A stretch of DNA of 64,000 nucleotides from contig NZ_JAMQGM010000018.1 of assembly GCF_023703325.1 (NCBI RefSeq), positions 62,001-126,000 on the forward strand, written 5' to 3'. The notes under the pieces were generated by a model. It was given only the letters and a program-made list of their open reading frames with translations, was not told the origin of the DNA and did no database searches. The stretch is from Streptomyces meridianus. Its GTDB lineage: Bacteria > Actinomycetota > Actinomycetes > Streptomycetales > Streptomycetaceae. Below, piece by piece: positions 6,716-15,488 of this stretch. The position numbers were made by a program, and so were the translations under genes. Positions within the stretch are counted from its first letter, which is position 1, and each line of letters begins with the position of its first letter.

Positions 6716-9025
6716 TCAGGCGAGGGAGAAGTAGCTCTCCTCCTCCTGGGCGAAGTGCAGGCGCAGCACGGCGGACAGTCCGTAGAGGCAGGACCGCAGG
6801 TCGTCGATCTGCTCCGGCAGCAACCTGCCCTGCTCGCCGACGAGTTCGAGGTGGTTGCCGATGCGCCGGGTGAGCCGTTCGATCTCGGTGTGGGCCCGGC
6901 TCATCGGGGCGATGGCCTCCGGCCCGCCGAGCGGGGTCGCCAGCGCCGGATAGAGCTGGTCCTCCTCGGCCCGCTCGTGCGGCAGGAGTCGCTCGGTGAG
7001 CAGGGTGTACGCCCGGCGGACGGCAGGCAGCGCCTCGGCTCCGGCGGAGAGCTTGTCCGCCGCGTCCCGGACCGTGTCGAGGACGGTGCGCAGATCGTCG
7101 TGCTCCGCCGCGAGCCGGGTGATGAGGTCGCGAGTGTCCGGGTCGAGCCGGGCGGAGGGCGGGCGCCGGACACGCAGTGCCCGCAGGGCGTTGAGGATGA
7201 CCGCCACGTCGATCGCCTCCTGCAGCAGGGCCCCGGGTGCGGGCGGCAGCAGGCCGGCGGCGGCCGCGGCCATCGCCGCCAGCGACATGACCATGCCGCC
7301 GAGCGCGCTCTGCACGGCGATCCGGCGCGAGCGCGCTGCGATGTCGATGGCGTCCGCAACGCGTTCCACCCGGTCCGTGGTCAACACCACGTCGGCGGCC
7401 TCGGAGGACGCGGTGGACCCGTGGCCGCCCATGGCGACGCCGATGTCCGCGGTGGCCAGGGCGGGCGCGTCGTTGACCCCGTCACCGACCATCACGGTCA
7501 CAGCCCGCTCCCGCTCGGCCCGGACCGCCGCGACCTTGTCGGCGGGCGTCTGTTCGGCCCGGACCGCGTCGAGCCCGAGGACGGCCGCGATCTCCCGGGC
7601 CGGTTCGGCGCGGTCACCGGTCAGCATGATCAGACGCCGCAGGCCGGCGGAGCGCAGCCGGCGCAGGGTGCGCGGTGCGTCGGGGCGCAGCGGGTCCTGG
7701 AGCAGGACGGCACCCAGGAGTTCGCCGTCGGAAGTCAGCCACGCCGTCGCCGAGCCGTCGAGCACCGCGCGGTTCTCCACGGCGCGCGCCCAGGGCGGCA
7801 GGCCGGAGCCCGCCGGACGCCGCCCCACGGTGAGGCGCCGGCCGTCGAGCACCGCACGGACGCCCGCTCCGGGTTCCTCGGTCACCTCGCCGGGGACCGG
7901 GAGCCGCAGTCCGCGGGCACGCGCCTCCCGGACCATCGCCCGGGCCAGGACGTGCGGCGACATCTGGTCCAGGGCGGCCGCAAGCCGCAGCACGTCATCG
8001 GGTCGGACGTCCGGAGCGGCCGCGATGTCGACGACCCGGGGGCTGCCGCCGGTGAGCGTCCCGGTCTTGTCGAGAACCATGGTGCGCACCCGTCCCAGGT
8101 TCTCCAGGGCTCCGCCGTCGCGCACCACCACGCCCTGGCGGGCAGCCTGCGACAGTCCGGAGACGATCGCGGCCGGGGCGGCCAGCAGCAGCGGACAGGG
8201 GGTCGCCACGACCAGGACGGCCACGGCCCGTACCGGCGAACCACTGAGCAGGAATGCCACCAGGGCCACCGCGAGCGACACGGGAACGAACCAGGCCGCG
8301 TACCGGTCGGCGAGACGGACCACGGGAGCGGACTCCGCGCCCGCCTGACGGGCCAGCCGGACGATTTCCGCGTAGGTGCTCTCCCGGGCGGTGGCCTCCG
8401 CCCGGAGTTCGAAGGCAGGGCCGCCGTTCACCGCTCCGCTGCGCACGCCGGTGCCCGGGGCGCGCTCGACGAGCAGCGACTCCCCGGTGAGCGCGGACTC
8501 GTCCAGGACGGCCGTTGCGCCGGCCACGGTTCCGTCCACCGGCACGACCTCCCCCGGACCGACCACCAGCCGGTTTCCCGCAGCGACGTCGTCGAGGGGC
8601 ACCGTGCGGACACCGGATGCGTCGCGCAGGTGCGCGGTGCGGGGCACGCGTTCGACGAGCGCTCTCAGGTCCCTGGAGGCCCGGCGGGAGGCCGCGGCCT
8701 CCAGTGTCCTGCCGGTCGCCACCATGACCGCGACCAGCGCGCCGGCCGCGAACTCGCCCACGACGAGTGTCCCCACCAGGGACAGCAGTGCCACGAGATC
8801 GACACCGGCCCGGCCGTGCAGCAGGGCGTACAGAATCCAGAAGGCGGTGGGGACGATCGCGGCCACGGTTCCGGCCGCCCAGCTGAGGTCGGCCGCCCCC
8901 GGGGCCCCGGCCAGCCGGAGGCCGGCTCCTGCTGCGAGGGCGGCCACGGTGATCACCAGGAGCAGCCGCTCCGCGCCGGCGCGCCACAGAGCGCGGCCGG
9001 TCTCCGTCCGCGTCGTCCGGGTCAT
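6716..9025 (-). CDS. P1B-type metal-transporting ATPase fused to a C-terminal hemerythrin domain
   Basis: 769 residues from ATG 9025; no clear ribosome site is visible, and a further in-frame ATG lies upstream. The ATPase part shows the membrane motif TPCPLLLA, the phosphorylated aspartate in DKTGTLTGG, the TGES-type actuator loop (ALTGESLLV) and GDGVNDAPALA. There is no N-terminal metal-binding HMA domain. Residues about 626-769 form a hemerythrin HHE domain with four iron-ligand positions: AEHDDL, PHERAEEDQLY, RAHTEIERL and LHFAQEEESYF. Hemerythrins bind di-iron and sense or carry oxygen or NO. Metal specificity is unclear because TPC is not a well-typed P1B signature. It is divergent from a universal stress gene across site F. 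Confidence 0.92.
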   Translation of the reverse strand: MTRTTRTETGRALWRAGAERLLLVITVAALAAGAGLRLAGAPGAADLSWAAGTVAAIVPTAFWILYALLHGRAGVDLVALLSLVGTLVVGEFAAGALVAVMVATGRTLEAAASRRASRDLRALVERVPRTAHLRDASGVRTVPLDDVAAGNRLVVGPGEVVPVDGTVAGATAVLDESALTGESLLVERAPGTGVRSGAVNGGPAFELRAEATARESTYAEIVRLARQAGAESAPVVRLADRYAAWFVPVSLAVALVAFLLSGSPVRAVAVLVVATPCPLLLAAPAAIVSGLSQAARQGVVVRDGGALENLGRVRTMVLDKTGTLTGGSPRVVDIAAAPDVRPDDVLRLAAALDQMSPHVLARAMVREARARGLRLPVPGEVTEEPGAGVRAVLDGRRLTVGRRPAGSGLPPWARAVENRAVLDGSATAWLTSDGELLGAVLLQDPLRPDAPRTLRRLRSAGLRRLIMLTGDRAEPAREIAAVLGLDAVRAEQTPADKVAAVRAERERAVTVMVGDGVNDAPALATADIGVAMGGHGSTASSEAADVVLTTDRVERVADAIDIAARSRRIAVQSALGGMVMSLAAMAAAAAGLLPPAPGALLQEAIDVAVILNALRALRVRRPPSARLDPDTRDLITRLAAEHDDLRTVLDTVRDAADKLSAGAEALPAVRRAYTLLTERLLPHERAEEDQLYPALATPLGGPEAIAPMSRAHTEIERLTRRIGNHLELVGEQGRLLPEQIDDLRSCLYGLSAVLRLHFAQEEESYFSLA

Positions 9026-9082
9026 GAGTGGACGGTCGCACGCGGCGGACGGCGCGCCCATGGGCGGTTGGGGCAGCGAGCC

Positions 9083-9097
9083 GGTCCCATTGGTCCC
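9083..9097. promoter_or_regulatory. Partial dormancy box next to site F
   Basis: GGTCCCATTGGTCCC. Its reverse complement, GGGACCAATGGGACC, repeats the first eleven bases of site F (GGGACCAATGG), but the second arm is not inverted. It may be a secondary half-site closer to the ATPase gene. Confidence 0.3.
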
Positions 9098-9112
9098 GCC
9101 CGGCCCGCCCAC

Positions 9113-9126
9113 GGGACCAATGGCCC
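9113..9126. promoter_or_regulatory. Dormancy-type operator, site F (GGGACCAATGGCCC)
   Basis: Lies in the divergent promoter region, 87 bp from the ATPase-hemerythrin start and 82 bp from the universal stress protein start. It is the member closest to the mycobacterial DevR GGGAC half-site. Confidence 0.5.
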
Positions 9127-9208
9127 CTGTCCCGGCTCCTGACCCGCCCGCAGGCTTGAGGATGCGGGACACGAGGCCCGTACCCTGCCCGGAACGGAGG
9201 CGAAAGCC

Positions 9209-10069
9209 ATGGAGCCCGTCATCACGGCCGGTCTGGACGGTTCCTCCGAAAGCCTGGCCGCCGCCCGGTGGGCAGCGGGCGAGGCGCAACTGCGTACCCG
9301 CCCGCTGCGGTTGATGCACGCCTGGATCCTGCTGGCTCCCCCGGGCCCGGAAGGCACCGCGGACAGCGACCAGAACTACTGGTCGCGGCGCATCGTCGAC
9401 GACGCGGAGCAGGTGGTCCACGAGCAGTTCCCCGGTCTTCCCGTGGTGAAGGACCTGGTCGCCGACGATCCCGGGGAGGCGCTGGTCGCCGCGGCGGAAC
9501 AGTCGGAGATGCTGGTGCTCGGCTCCCGGGGACTGGAGGCCCTGACGAGCTACTTCCTCGGCGACACCGGCCTGCACGTGATGACACGGGCCGAACGCCC
9601 GGTGGTCCTGGTTCGGACCGGCGAGCCGTCGCCGGCAGCCGGGAAGGTGGCCCTGGCCATGAACCTGCACGGCTCCTGTGACGAGCTCATCGACTTCGCC
9701 TTCGACACCGCCGCCCGGCGCGGTGCAGGGCTCCGGGTCGTGCACGGCCTGCACCGGCACCCCCACATCCACGCCCCGTGGGGACGTTCCGCGGATGCGG
9801 AGCAGGAAATGACGAACGAGAAGCTGCACGAGATGCGGGATGCGCTGCGGCCGTGGCGGGAGAAGTACCCGTCCGTGCCGGTCGAGGAGAGCGTGCGCGC
9901 ACAGGGCGGTGCGGCCCGGGCCGTGGTGCAGGCGGCCGGGGACTCGTCGCTGCTGGTGATCGGCCGGCGACGCCATCCCCATCGCACGATCCGCCCGCAC
10001 CTCGGTCCGGTCCTCCAGGCCGCCGTGCACCACGCGCCCTGTCCGGTCGCCGTCGTCCCGCACGACTGA
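9209..10069 (+). CDS. Universal stress protein, tandem UspA domains
   Basis: 286 residues from ATG 9209, with GGAGGCGAAAGCC upstream. The layout parallels the protein at 2124-2987. Domain one starts AGLDGSSESLAAARWA and has LVLGSRGLEALTSYFLG and RAERPVVLVR. Domain two ends VIGRRRHPHRTIRP... APCPVAVVPHD. The second nucleotide loop is again arginine/histidine-rich. The two Usps are paralogues from an old duplication. The kinase/AAA gene begins 45 bp downstream, so the pair is probably an operon read from the site F promoter region. Confidence 0.93.
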   Translation: MEPVITAGLDGSSESLAAARWAAGEAQLRTRPLRLMHAWILLAPPGPEGTADSDQNYWSRRIVDDAEQVVHEQFPGLPVVKDLVADDPGEALVAAAEQSEMLVLGSRGLEALTSYFLGDTGLHVMTRAERPVVLVRTGEPSPAAGKVALAMNLHGSCDELIDFAFDTAARRGAGLRVVHGLHRHPHIHAPWGRSADAEQEMTNEKLHEMRDALRPWREKYPSVPVEESVRAQGGAARAVVQAAGDSSLLVIGRRRHPHRTIRPHLGPVLQAAVHHAPCPVAVVPHD

Positions 10070-10114
10070 CGCCGGCGGGCCGGTCACGGGGGACGCGACA
10101 GGAGGGAGGGGCAG

Positions 10115-11659
10115 ATGCCGGTGTTCGGGGACGACGAGGAAGCGGGGCGGCCGCCGGCACACGCCGGGATCCGGGAGACGCATGTCGCGGTCGTCGTCTT
10201 CCTCGGCGAGCACGCCTACAAGATCAAGAAGGCGGTGTCCCCGGGGTTCCTCGACTTCTCGACGGCGGCCGCGCGCCGGGAGGCCTGCGAGCGCGAACTC
10301 GTCCTCAACCGCCGTTTCGCACCCGACGTCTATCTGGGTCTCGGCGAGTTCCGCTTCCCCGGCGGAGAGCACCCCGAACCCGTGGTGGTCATGCGCCGGA
10401 TGCCCGAGGACCGCAGGCTCTCGGATCTGGTGCGCGGCGGGGCGGAGGTGGGGCCCTCCCTGCGTGACGTCGCCCGGCTGCTGGCGATCCACCACGCCCA
10501 GGCTCACCGGGGGCCGGAGGTCGATGCGCAGGGCAGCCGGGCGGCCCTCTCGGCCCGCTGGGAGGAGAACTTCGCGCAGGTGTGTGCACTCACCGCCGAC
10601 GGCGGCCCGGGCGGTGACCTCGCGACCGGCGGCGTTCCGGAGGCCCGGGAGCTGGTGCGGCGTTATCTCGCCGGCCGGGGACCGCTGTTCGACGAGCGGA
10701 TCCGCCGCGGCCGGATCGTCGACGGGCACGGCGACCTGCTGGCCGAGGACATCTTCTGCCTCGACGACGGCCCGCGGGTACTGGACTGTCTGGAGTTCGA
10801 CGACACCCTGCGCTTCCTCGACGGGCTGGACGACGCGGCCTGCCTCGCCATGGACCTCGAGCAGTTGGGAGCGGCCGAGGAGGCGGCGTCCTTCCTCGCC
10901 CGGTACAGCGAGTACTCGGGTGACCCGGCTCCCCCGTCGCTGCGGCACCACTACGTCGCCTACCGGGCCTTCGTCCGGTGCAAGGTCGCGCTCGTCCGGG
11001 CCGGTCAGGGCGACGCGGCGGCCGTGACAGAGGCACGCAGGCTGCTGACGGCGGCGCTGCGGCATCTGCGCACCTCGGAAGTGGCACTGGTGCTGGTCGG
11101 CGGTCTGCCGGGCAGCGGCAAGTCGACCTTGGCCGGAGCCCTGGCGGACCGGCTGGGCGTCACCCTGTTGAGCAGCGACCGCGTCCGCAAGGAGCTGGCC
11201 GGGATTCCTCCGGAACAACCCGCGCCGGCCGGCTACGGACAGGGGCTGTACCGCCCGGAGTGGACCGACCGCACCTATGCGGCGCTGCTGGAGCGGGCCC
11301 GGGCCCTGCTGGCGGCCGGGGAGACCGTGGTGGCCGATGCCACGTGGTCCGACGCGTCGAACCGCGACGCGGCGGGCGACGTCGCGCGGAGCACCGGTTC
11401 GGCTCTGGTCGCGCTGCGCTGCGAGGCTCCCGCGGACACCGCTGCCCAGCGCCTGGCGACCAGAGGCCCGGGGCCGTCGGACGCCGGCGCTCCGGTGGCC
11501 CGGGCCATGGCGGAGGCGGAGGACCCGTGGCCGGACGCGGTGGCCGTCGACACCGGTGGTGATCTGGAGGCGGCGGTGCGGCAGGCGCTGGCGGCGGTGC
11601 GACCGCACAGTCCCGAGCCGTCGACGGTCTTCCGCCGCTCGTACATGGAGCCGGGGTGA
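10115..11659 (+). CDS. Rv2004c-like protein: kinase-fold N-terminus plus AAA P-loop domain
   Basis: 514 residues from ATG 10115, behind GGAGGGAGGGG. Residues 1-330 resemble aminoglycoside phosphotransferase/kinase-fold proteins: EHAYKIKKAVSPGFLDFS holds the likely ATP-lysine and VDGHGDLLAEDIFCLDD the catalytic loop, with CLEFDD after it. Residues about 325-514 carry a Walker A (GGLPGSGKSTLAGAL) in a zeta-toxin/gluconate-kinase-like ATPase. This two-domain layout is that of Rv2004c, a DevR-regulon protein with no proven substrate. The upstream tandem Usp gene is 45 bp away, supporting a shared transcript. Confidence 0.9.
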   Translation: MPVFGDDEEAGRPPAHAGIRETHVAVVVFLGEHAYKIKKAVSPGFLDFSTAAARREACERELVLNRRFAPDVYLGLGEFRFPGGEHPEPVVVMRRMPEDRRLSDLVRGGAEVGPSLRDVARLLAIHHAQAHRGPEVDAQGSRAALSARWEENFAQVCALTADGGPGGDLATGGVPEARELVRRYLAGRGPLFDERIRRGRIVDGHGDLLAEDIFCLDDGPRVLDCLEFDDTLRFLDGLDDAACLAMDLEQLGAAEEAASFLARYSEYSGDPAPPSLRHHYVAYRAFVRCKVALVRAGQGDAAAVTEARRLLTAALRHLRTSEVALVLVGGLPGSGKSTLAGALADRLGVTLLSSDRVRKELAGIPPEQPAPAGYGQGLYRPEWTDRTYAALLERARALLAAGETVVADATWSDASNRDAAGDVARSTGSALVALRCEAPADTAAQRLATRGPGPSDAGAPVARAMAEAEDPWPDAVAVDTGGDLEAAVRQALAAVRPHSPEPSTVFRRSYMEPG

Positions 11660-11849
11660 GCCCCGGGCCCGCGCACGCTGCGCACCTGCCGCCGGGGTGT
11701 GTTGTGATGGAGAGTGAGCACCGAGGGCGACGCGAAGGGGCGCGGAGAAGCGGCACCCGATGCCGCGCACCGCGCAATCAGGGCCCGCGAGAAGCGGACG
11801 GCCCCCGGTGCTCCCCTCGGCCGTGACGCGGCGTCCGCCGTCAGCCCTG
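11660..11849. other. Gene-less convergent intergenic stretch
   Basis: 190 bp between the kinase/AAA stop and the acyl carrier protein stop. A short CCGGGG-TGAG-CCCCGG hairpin at 11651-11666 overlaps the first stop codon and may terminate. I see no open frame with a ribosome site and no other structure. Confidence 0.5.
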
Positions 11850-12095
11850 TCACGTCGTCCGGGCGACGAGGAAATCCGCGCAGCCCGACACGGTCGTCAG
11901 GTGCGGGGTGTCCTCGTCGTCGATGCGGATCCCGGCCCGGTCGCCGAGTGTCTCGAGAAAGCTCAGGAAGTCGAGCGAGTCGATCTCGAGGACCTCGCGG
12001 AACCGGTCGTCGGGGCCCAGCGACCCGACGTCCGCCTCCGGCACGATCCCGGACAGCGTCTCCTGCACCATGTTCCGTGCCTCGGCAGGTGTCAC
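11850..12095 (-). CDS. Acyl carrier protein (phosphopantetheine-binding), last gene of the oxoacid dehydrogenase operon
   Basis: 81 residues from GTG 12095; the start overlaps the E2 stop as GTGA, with GGAGGAACT in front. The carrier-protein signature is EIDSLDFLSFLETL, where Ser40 should receive 4'-phosphopantetheine. Helix patterns before and after fit a discrete ACP. Tight coupling to the E2 gene means both proteins are made together. An ACP inside a 2-oxoacid dehydrogenase operon is unexpected: it could accept the acyl group from lipoyl-E2, or be charged by the synthetase at the head of the operon. No ketosynthase or phosphopantetheinyl transferase gene is nearby. Identity is confident; role is inferred. 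Confidence 0.9.
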   Translation of the reverse strand: MTPAEARNMVQETLSGIVPEADVGSLGPDDRFREVLEIDSLDFLSFLETLGDRAGIRIDDEDTPHLTTVSGCADFLVARTT

Positions 12096-13480
12096 AGTTC
12101 CTCCGGTTGCTGCAGCCGACGGTCGAGAACTCGGAGAAACCGTGCCCCGACGGCGCCGTCCGTCGCCCGGTGGTCGGCCGACAGCGTGGCGGTCACCACC
12201 GGGCGTACGCCGAGCAGACCGTCGACGGCACAGGGACGCTCGACCACCCGTCCGAAGCCGACGAGGGAGACCTGGGGCGGATAGATCACTCCGAGAACGC
12301 TCTCCACCCCCTGATCGCCCAGATCGGTCACCGTGAGGGTCGGGTCGGCGACCTCGGATCCGCGGAGCCTGCCCGAACGGGCCCGGTGGACCAGGTCCTT
12401 GAGTCCGGCCATCAGCTCCGGGAGCGGGACGGTGTCCGCGTCGTGGATGGCGGGGGCCACCAGCCCGCCGCCGCGCAGGGAGACGGCTACGCCGAGGTGC
12501 ACCCCGTCTCCCGGGGTGAAGTGCCCCTCGTTCCAGAAACCGTTGAGTTCGGGGACCTCCCGGGCCGCGCGGGCGGCGGCCTTCAGCAACATGGCCGCCG
12601 GCAGGAGCCGTTCGCTCACGGGGGCGAGCCGGTTGTACTCCCGCAGCCATGCCATGGAGGCCGCGAGGTCGACCGTGGTGGACAGGTAGTAGTGGGGGAT
12701 CTCGCGGTTGGCCCTGGTCATCAGGTCCGCGATGGCCCTGCGCATCGTGGTCGGTCCTGCGGCGCCTGCCGCCGGTGCTACGGGCCCCCGTGGTACGGCC
12801 TCCCGGGCCGGGCGGCCCGCGGCGAGGCGTACATCGGCGGCACGTACGCCGCCGTCCTTGCCGGTCCCCTTCACCGACGCCGGGTCGACCCCGAGCTCGC
12901 CGGCCAGTCTCCGGGCGAACGGGGTGATCCGCTGTCGCGACGGGGGCGGAGCCGCGGCCCGTTCCACATCCGCTCGGGTGACCCGGCCGCCCGGTCCGGT
13001 TCCGTGCAGGGTGTCCACGTCGACCCCGCTTCGCTCGGCGAGGTGCCGGACCAGCGGTCCGGCGCTGCCGGGGGTCCCGTCCTCGGGTGCCGGGACCGCG
13101 CCGCCGGGCACCTGCCTTCCGGGGGCCGGTTCCGGAGGCTTCTGCGCGGCCTCTTCAGGCCGGTGCCTCCCGGCCTCCCCGGCGGTCCCTTTCCCGGCCT
13201 TCCCGGCGGTCCCCGGCGCCCGCTTCGGGGCCGCCTTCTCCGCGGCCGAGATCATCGCGAGCGGTGCGCCCACCGGCACCGTCGTGCCCGGATCGACGAG
13301 CAGGCGATCCACCGTCCCCGTCTCGAAGCACTCGACCTCGATCGCGGACTTCGCGGTCTCGACCACGGCGATCGGTTCCCCCTTGCGGACCCGGTCACCG
13401 GGCCGCACCAGCCACTCCTGCAGGACGCCCTCGTCCATGTCCGCGCCCAGGGACGGCATCGTGAACTCGGCCATGGTCAT
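12092..13480 (-). CDS. Dihydrolipoamide acyltransferase (E2) with two peripheral-subunit-binding domains
   Basis: 462 residues; the ATG at 13480 overlaps the E1-beta stop (ATGA). A lipoyl domain spans residues 5-80, with the lipoyl-lysine at about Lys44 in [10 protein letters not shown] linker rich in Pro, Ala and Gly is followed by two E1/E3-binding domains, at about 141-175 ([11 protein letters not shown]...[13 protein letters not shown]) and 185-220 ([11 protein letters not shown]...[13 protein letters not shown]). The catalytic domain runs from about 245 to the end, with DHRATDG supplying the His and Asp. It would transfer an acyl group from E1 via lipoate to CoA or another thiol. No E3 gene lies in the operon, so lipoamide dehydrogenase must come from elsewhere. 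Confidence 0.93.
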   Translation of the reverse strand: MTMAEFTMPSLGADMDEGVLQEWLVRPGDRVRKGEPIAVVETAKSAIEVECFETGTVDRLLVDPGTTVPVGAPLAMISAAEKAAPKRAPGTAGKAGKGTAGEAGRHRPEEAAQKPPEPAPGRQVPGGAVPAPEDGTPGSAGPLVRHLAERSGVDVDTLHGTGPGGRVTRADVERAAAPPPSRQRITPFARRLAGELGVDPASVKGTGKDGGVRAADVRLAAGRPAREAVPRGPVAPAAGAAGPTTMRRAIADLMTRANREIPHYYLSTTVDLAASMAWLREYNRLAPVSERLLPAAMLLKAAARAAREVPELNGFWNEGHFTPGDGVHLGVAVSLRGGGLVAPAIHDADTVPLPELMAGLKDLVHRARSGRLRGSEVADPTLTVTDLGDQGVESVLGVIYPPQVSLVGFGRVVERPCAVDGLLGVRPVVTATLSADHRATDGAVGARFLRVLDRRLQQPEEL

Positions 13481-14475
13481 CCCACCGTCCTGCGTGCCGC
13501 TGCGGCGACATCCCGGACCTGCGGCAGAGCGGCCTCCTCCAGCTGCCGGGCATAGGGGATGGGCACCTCCGCGCTGCAGACCCGTTCGACGGGTGCGTCC
13601 AGGTCGTAGAAGCAGCGTTCGGCGATCCCGGCGCAGACCTCGGCGGCGAGGCTGCCGGTGCGCCAGCCCTCGTCGACCACCACGACACGGTGGGTACGGG
13701 CCACCGAGGCGTCGATCGTCGCCTCGTCGAGCGGGCGCAGCGAGCGCAGGTCCACGACCTCGGGGTCGAGTCCGTCCGCTGCGAGTTCGTCCGCCGCCGC
13801 GAGAACCTTCGGCAGGCAGCCGCCGTAGGTGATCAGGCTGACGTCCGTGCCCGGGCGGCGGACTCGCGCACGGTCCAGGTCGACGGGCTCGGTGAGCGGG
13901 GCAAGTTCACCGGAGGCGTTGTAGAGGCTGCCGTGTTCGAACACCAGCACGGGATCGGGATCCGCGAGTGCCGGAGCCAGCAGGTAGCGGGCGTCCTCGA
14001 CGGTGGCGGGAGCGAGGACCCGGATCCCGGGGATGTGGGCGTACCAGCCCTCCAGGCTGTGCGAGTGCTGCGCCGCCAGTTGCCGACCGGCGCCGGTCGT
14101 CATCCGGATCACCAGCGGGACGGGCAGTTGCCCGCCCGACATGTGCAGCAGTGTCGCGGCGTTGTTGAGGATCTGGTCGAGGGCCAGCAGGCTGAAGTTC
14201 ACGGTCATGATCTCGACGATCGGCCGCATCCCGCCCAGCGCCGCACCGATGCCGGCACCGACGAACGCCGACTCCGACAGCGGCGTGTCGCGAATGCGTT
14301 CCGGGCCGAACTCCTCCAGCATCCCGAGGCTGACGCCGAAGCAACCGCCGTACCGGCCGACGTCCTCCCCCATCAGGAACACACGGTCGTCGGCCCGCAT
14401 CGCTTCACTCATGGCTTCGCGCAGGGCCTCCCGGTACGTCGTCGTCCGCATCGCCCGCTCCGCCTCGCCACTCAT
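13477..14475 (-). CDS. 2-oxoacid dehydrogenase E1 component, beta subunit
   Basis: 332 residues; the ATG at 14475 overlaps the E1-alpha stop. It shows a transketolase-type pyrimidine domain ([36 protein letters not shown]) and a C-terminal domain ([25 protein letters not shown]). With the alpha subunit it decarboxylates a 2-oxoacid on thiamine diphosphate and acylates E2 lipoate. Sequence alone does not separate pyruvate, acetoin or branched-chain substrates. Overlapping start/stop codons on both sides suggest equimolar production with E1-alpha and E2. Confidence 0.94.
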   Translation of the reverse strand: MSGEAERAMRTTTYREALREAMSEAMRADDRVFLMGEDVGRYGGCFGVSLGMLEEFGPERIRDTPLSESAFVGAGIGAALGGMRPIVEIMTVNFSLLALDQILNNAATLLHMSGGQLPVPLVIRMTTGAGRQLAAQHSHSLEGWYAHIPGIRVLAPATVEDARYLLAPALADPDPVLVFEHGSLYNASGELAPLTEPVDLDRARVRRPGTDVSLITYGGCLPKVLAAADELAADGLDPEVVDLRSLRPLDEATIDASVARTHRVVVVDEGWRTGSLAAEVCAGIAERCFYDLDAPVERVCSAEVPIPYARQLEEAALPQVRDVAAAARRTVG

Positions 14476-15488
14476 GCCGCGTCCACCGGCGGGCTGGTGA
14501 CATGGCGCAGCAAGTCCGCGACCGGCTCCTCGGGGGCCTGTTCGGCTTCCCGGACGGCCGCGTCGATCTCCTCGGCGACCTCTCGTTCGATCCTCGCGAG
14601 CCGCTTCTTCGTCAGCTCGCCGTTCTCGTTCATCAGGTCGGTGAGCCGGGCGATCGGGTCCCGCTTCTTCCACTCCTCGATCTCGGCCTTGTCCCGGTAG
14701 CGGTCGGGGTCGTACATGGAGTGGGCCCGGAACCGGTAGGTGCGCGCCTCCAGGAAGTGCGGGCCGGTGCCCGCCCGGATGCCCTCCACCGCCCGGCGGG
14801 CGGCCCGCTCCACGGCCTCGACGTCCATGCCGTCGACCGCCCAGGCCACCATTCCGTACGACGCGGCGCGGGCGGCAAGGTCGGTCTGTGCCTGGTGGCG
14901 TGGAAGGGCGGTGCCCATGGCGTACAGGTTGTTCTCGCAGACCAGCAGCAGCGGCAGGTCCCACAGCGCGGCGAGGTTGGCCGTCTCGTGGAACTCGCCC
15001 TCGGCGAATGCCCCGTCCCCGAAGAAGCAGCAGGTGACCCTGGAGCGGTCGCACAGCCGGTCGGCGAGGGCCAGACCGGCGGCGAGCGGCAGTCCGCCGG
15101 CGACGATGGCGTTGCCTCCGTAGAAGCGGCGCTCGGCGTCGAACAGGTGCATCGAACCGCCCCGGCCGCCGCTGCATCCCGTGGCCCTGCCGTACATCTC
15201 CGCCATGACGTCCGCCTCCGGGACACCGCGCGCCAGCGCGTGGCCGTGGTCACGGTAGGTCGAGACGATCGCGTCCTGCGGGGTGAGCGCTCGGTGGACT
15301 CCGACGGCGACGGCCTCCTCACCGATGCAGAGATGGACGAACCCGCGGATCCTCGCGCCGCTGTACAGCTCCACGCAGCGCTCCTCGAAGCGGCGGATGC
15401 GCAGCATGGCGGTCAGGAGGTCCTGGTGGTGGCCGCCCGCCTTCGCGGCGGCGGTCCTGCCGGGGCGGGTCGCGCGCTCCGCGCTCAT
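14472..15488 (-). CDS. 2-oxoacid dehydrogenase E1 component, alpha subunit
   Basis: 338 residues from ATG 15488, overlapping the synthetase stop by four bases. The thiamine diphosphate/Mg motif is [12 protein letters not shown]... ending ENN, and phosphorylation-loop-like residues follow in [37 protein letters not shown] and [12 protein letters not shown] are typical of the PdhA/AcoA group. The tail ([14 protein letters not shown]) is helical. It is second gene in the five-gene leftward operon. Substrate is not decided by sequence; the pairing with an acetyl-CoA synthetase-type gene favours a two-carbon acyl product. Confidence 0.94.
   Translation of the reverse strand: MSAERATRPGRTAAAKAGGHHQDLLTAMLRIRRFEERCVELYSGARIRGFVHLCIGEEAVAVGVHRALTPQDAIVSTYRDHGHALARGVPEADVMAEMYGRATGCSGGRGGSMHLFDAERRFYGGNAIVAGGLPLAAGLALADRLCDRSRVTCCFFGDGAFAEGEFHETANLAALWDLPLLLVCENNLYAMGTALPRHQAQTDLAARAASYGMVAWAVDGMDVEAVERAARRAVEGIRAGTGPHFLEARTYRFRAHSMYDPDRYRDKAEIEEWKKRDPIARLTDLMNENGELTKKRLARIEREVAEEIDAAVREAEQAPEEPVADLLRHVTSPPVDAA

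Noticed and set aside
9055..9066. CGCCCATGGGCG palindrome upstream of the ATPase gene
   Set aside because: Perfect but short, not matching the recurring 14-bp layout; may be chance.
6527..9142. 871-residue rightward frame over the ATPase-hemerythrin gene
   Set aside because: It is the complement of a gene with complete ATPase motifs and shows no domain.
9026..11770. 915-codon upstream extension of the ATPase reading frame
   Set aside because: It would run antisense through the Usp and kinase/AAA genes and resembles no family; the ATPase starts at 9025.
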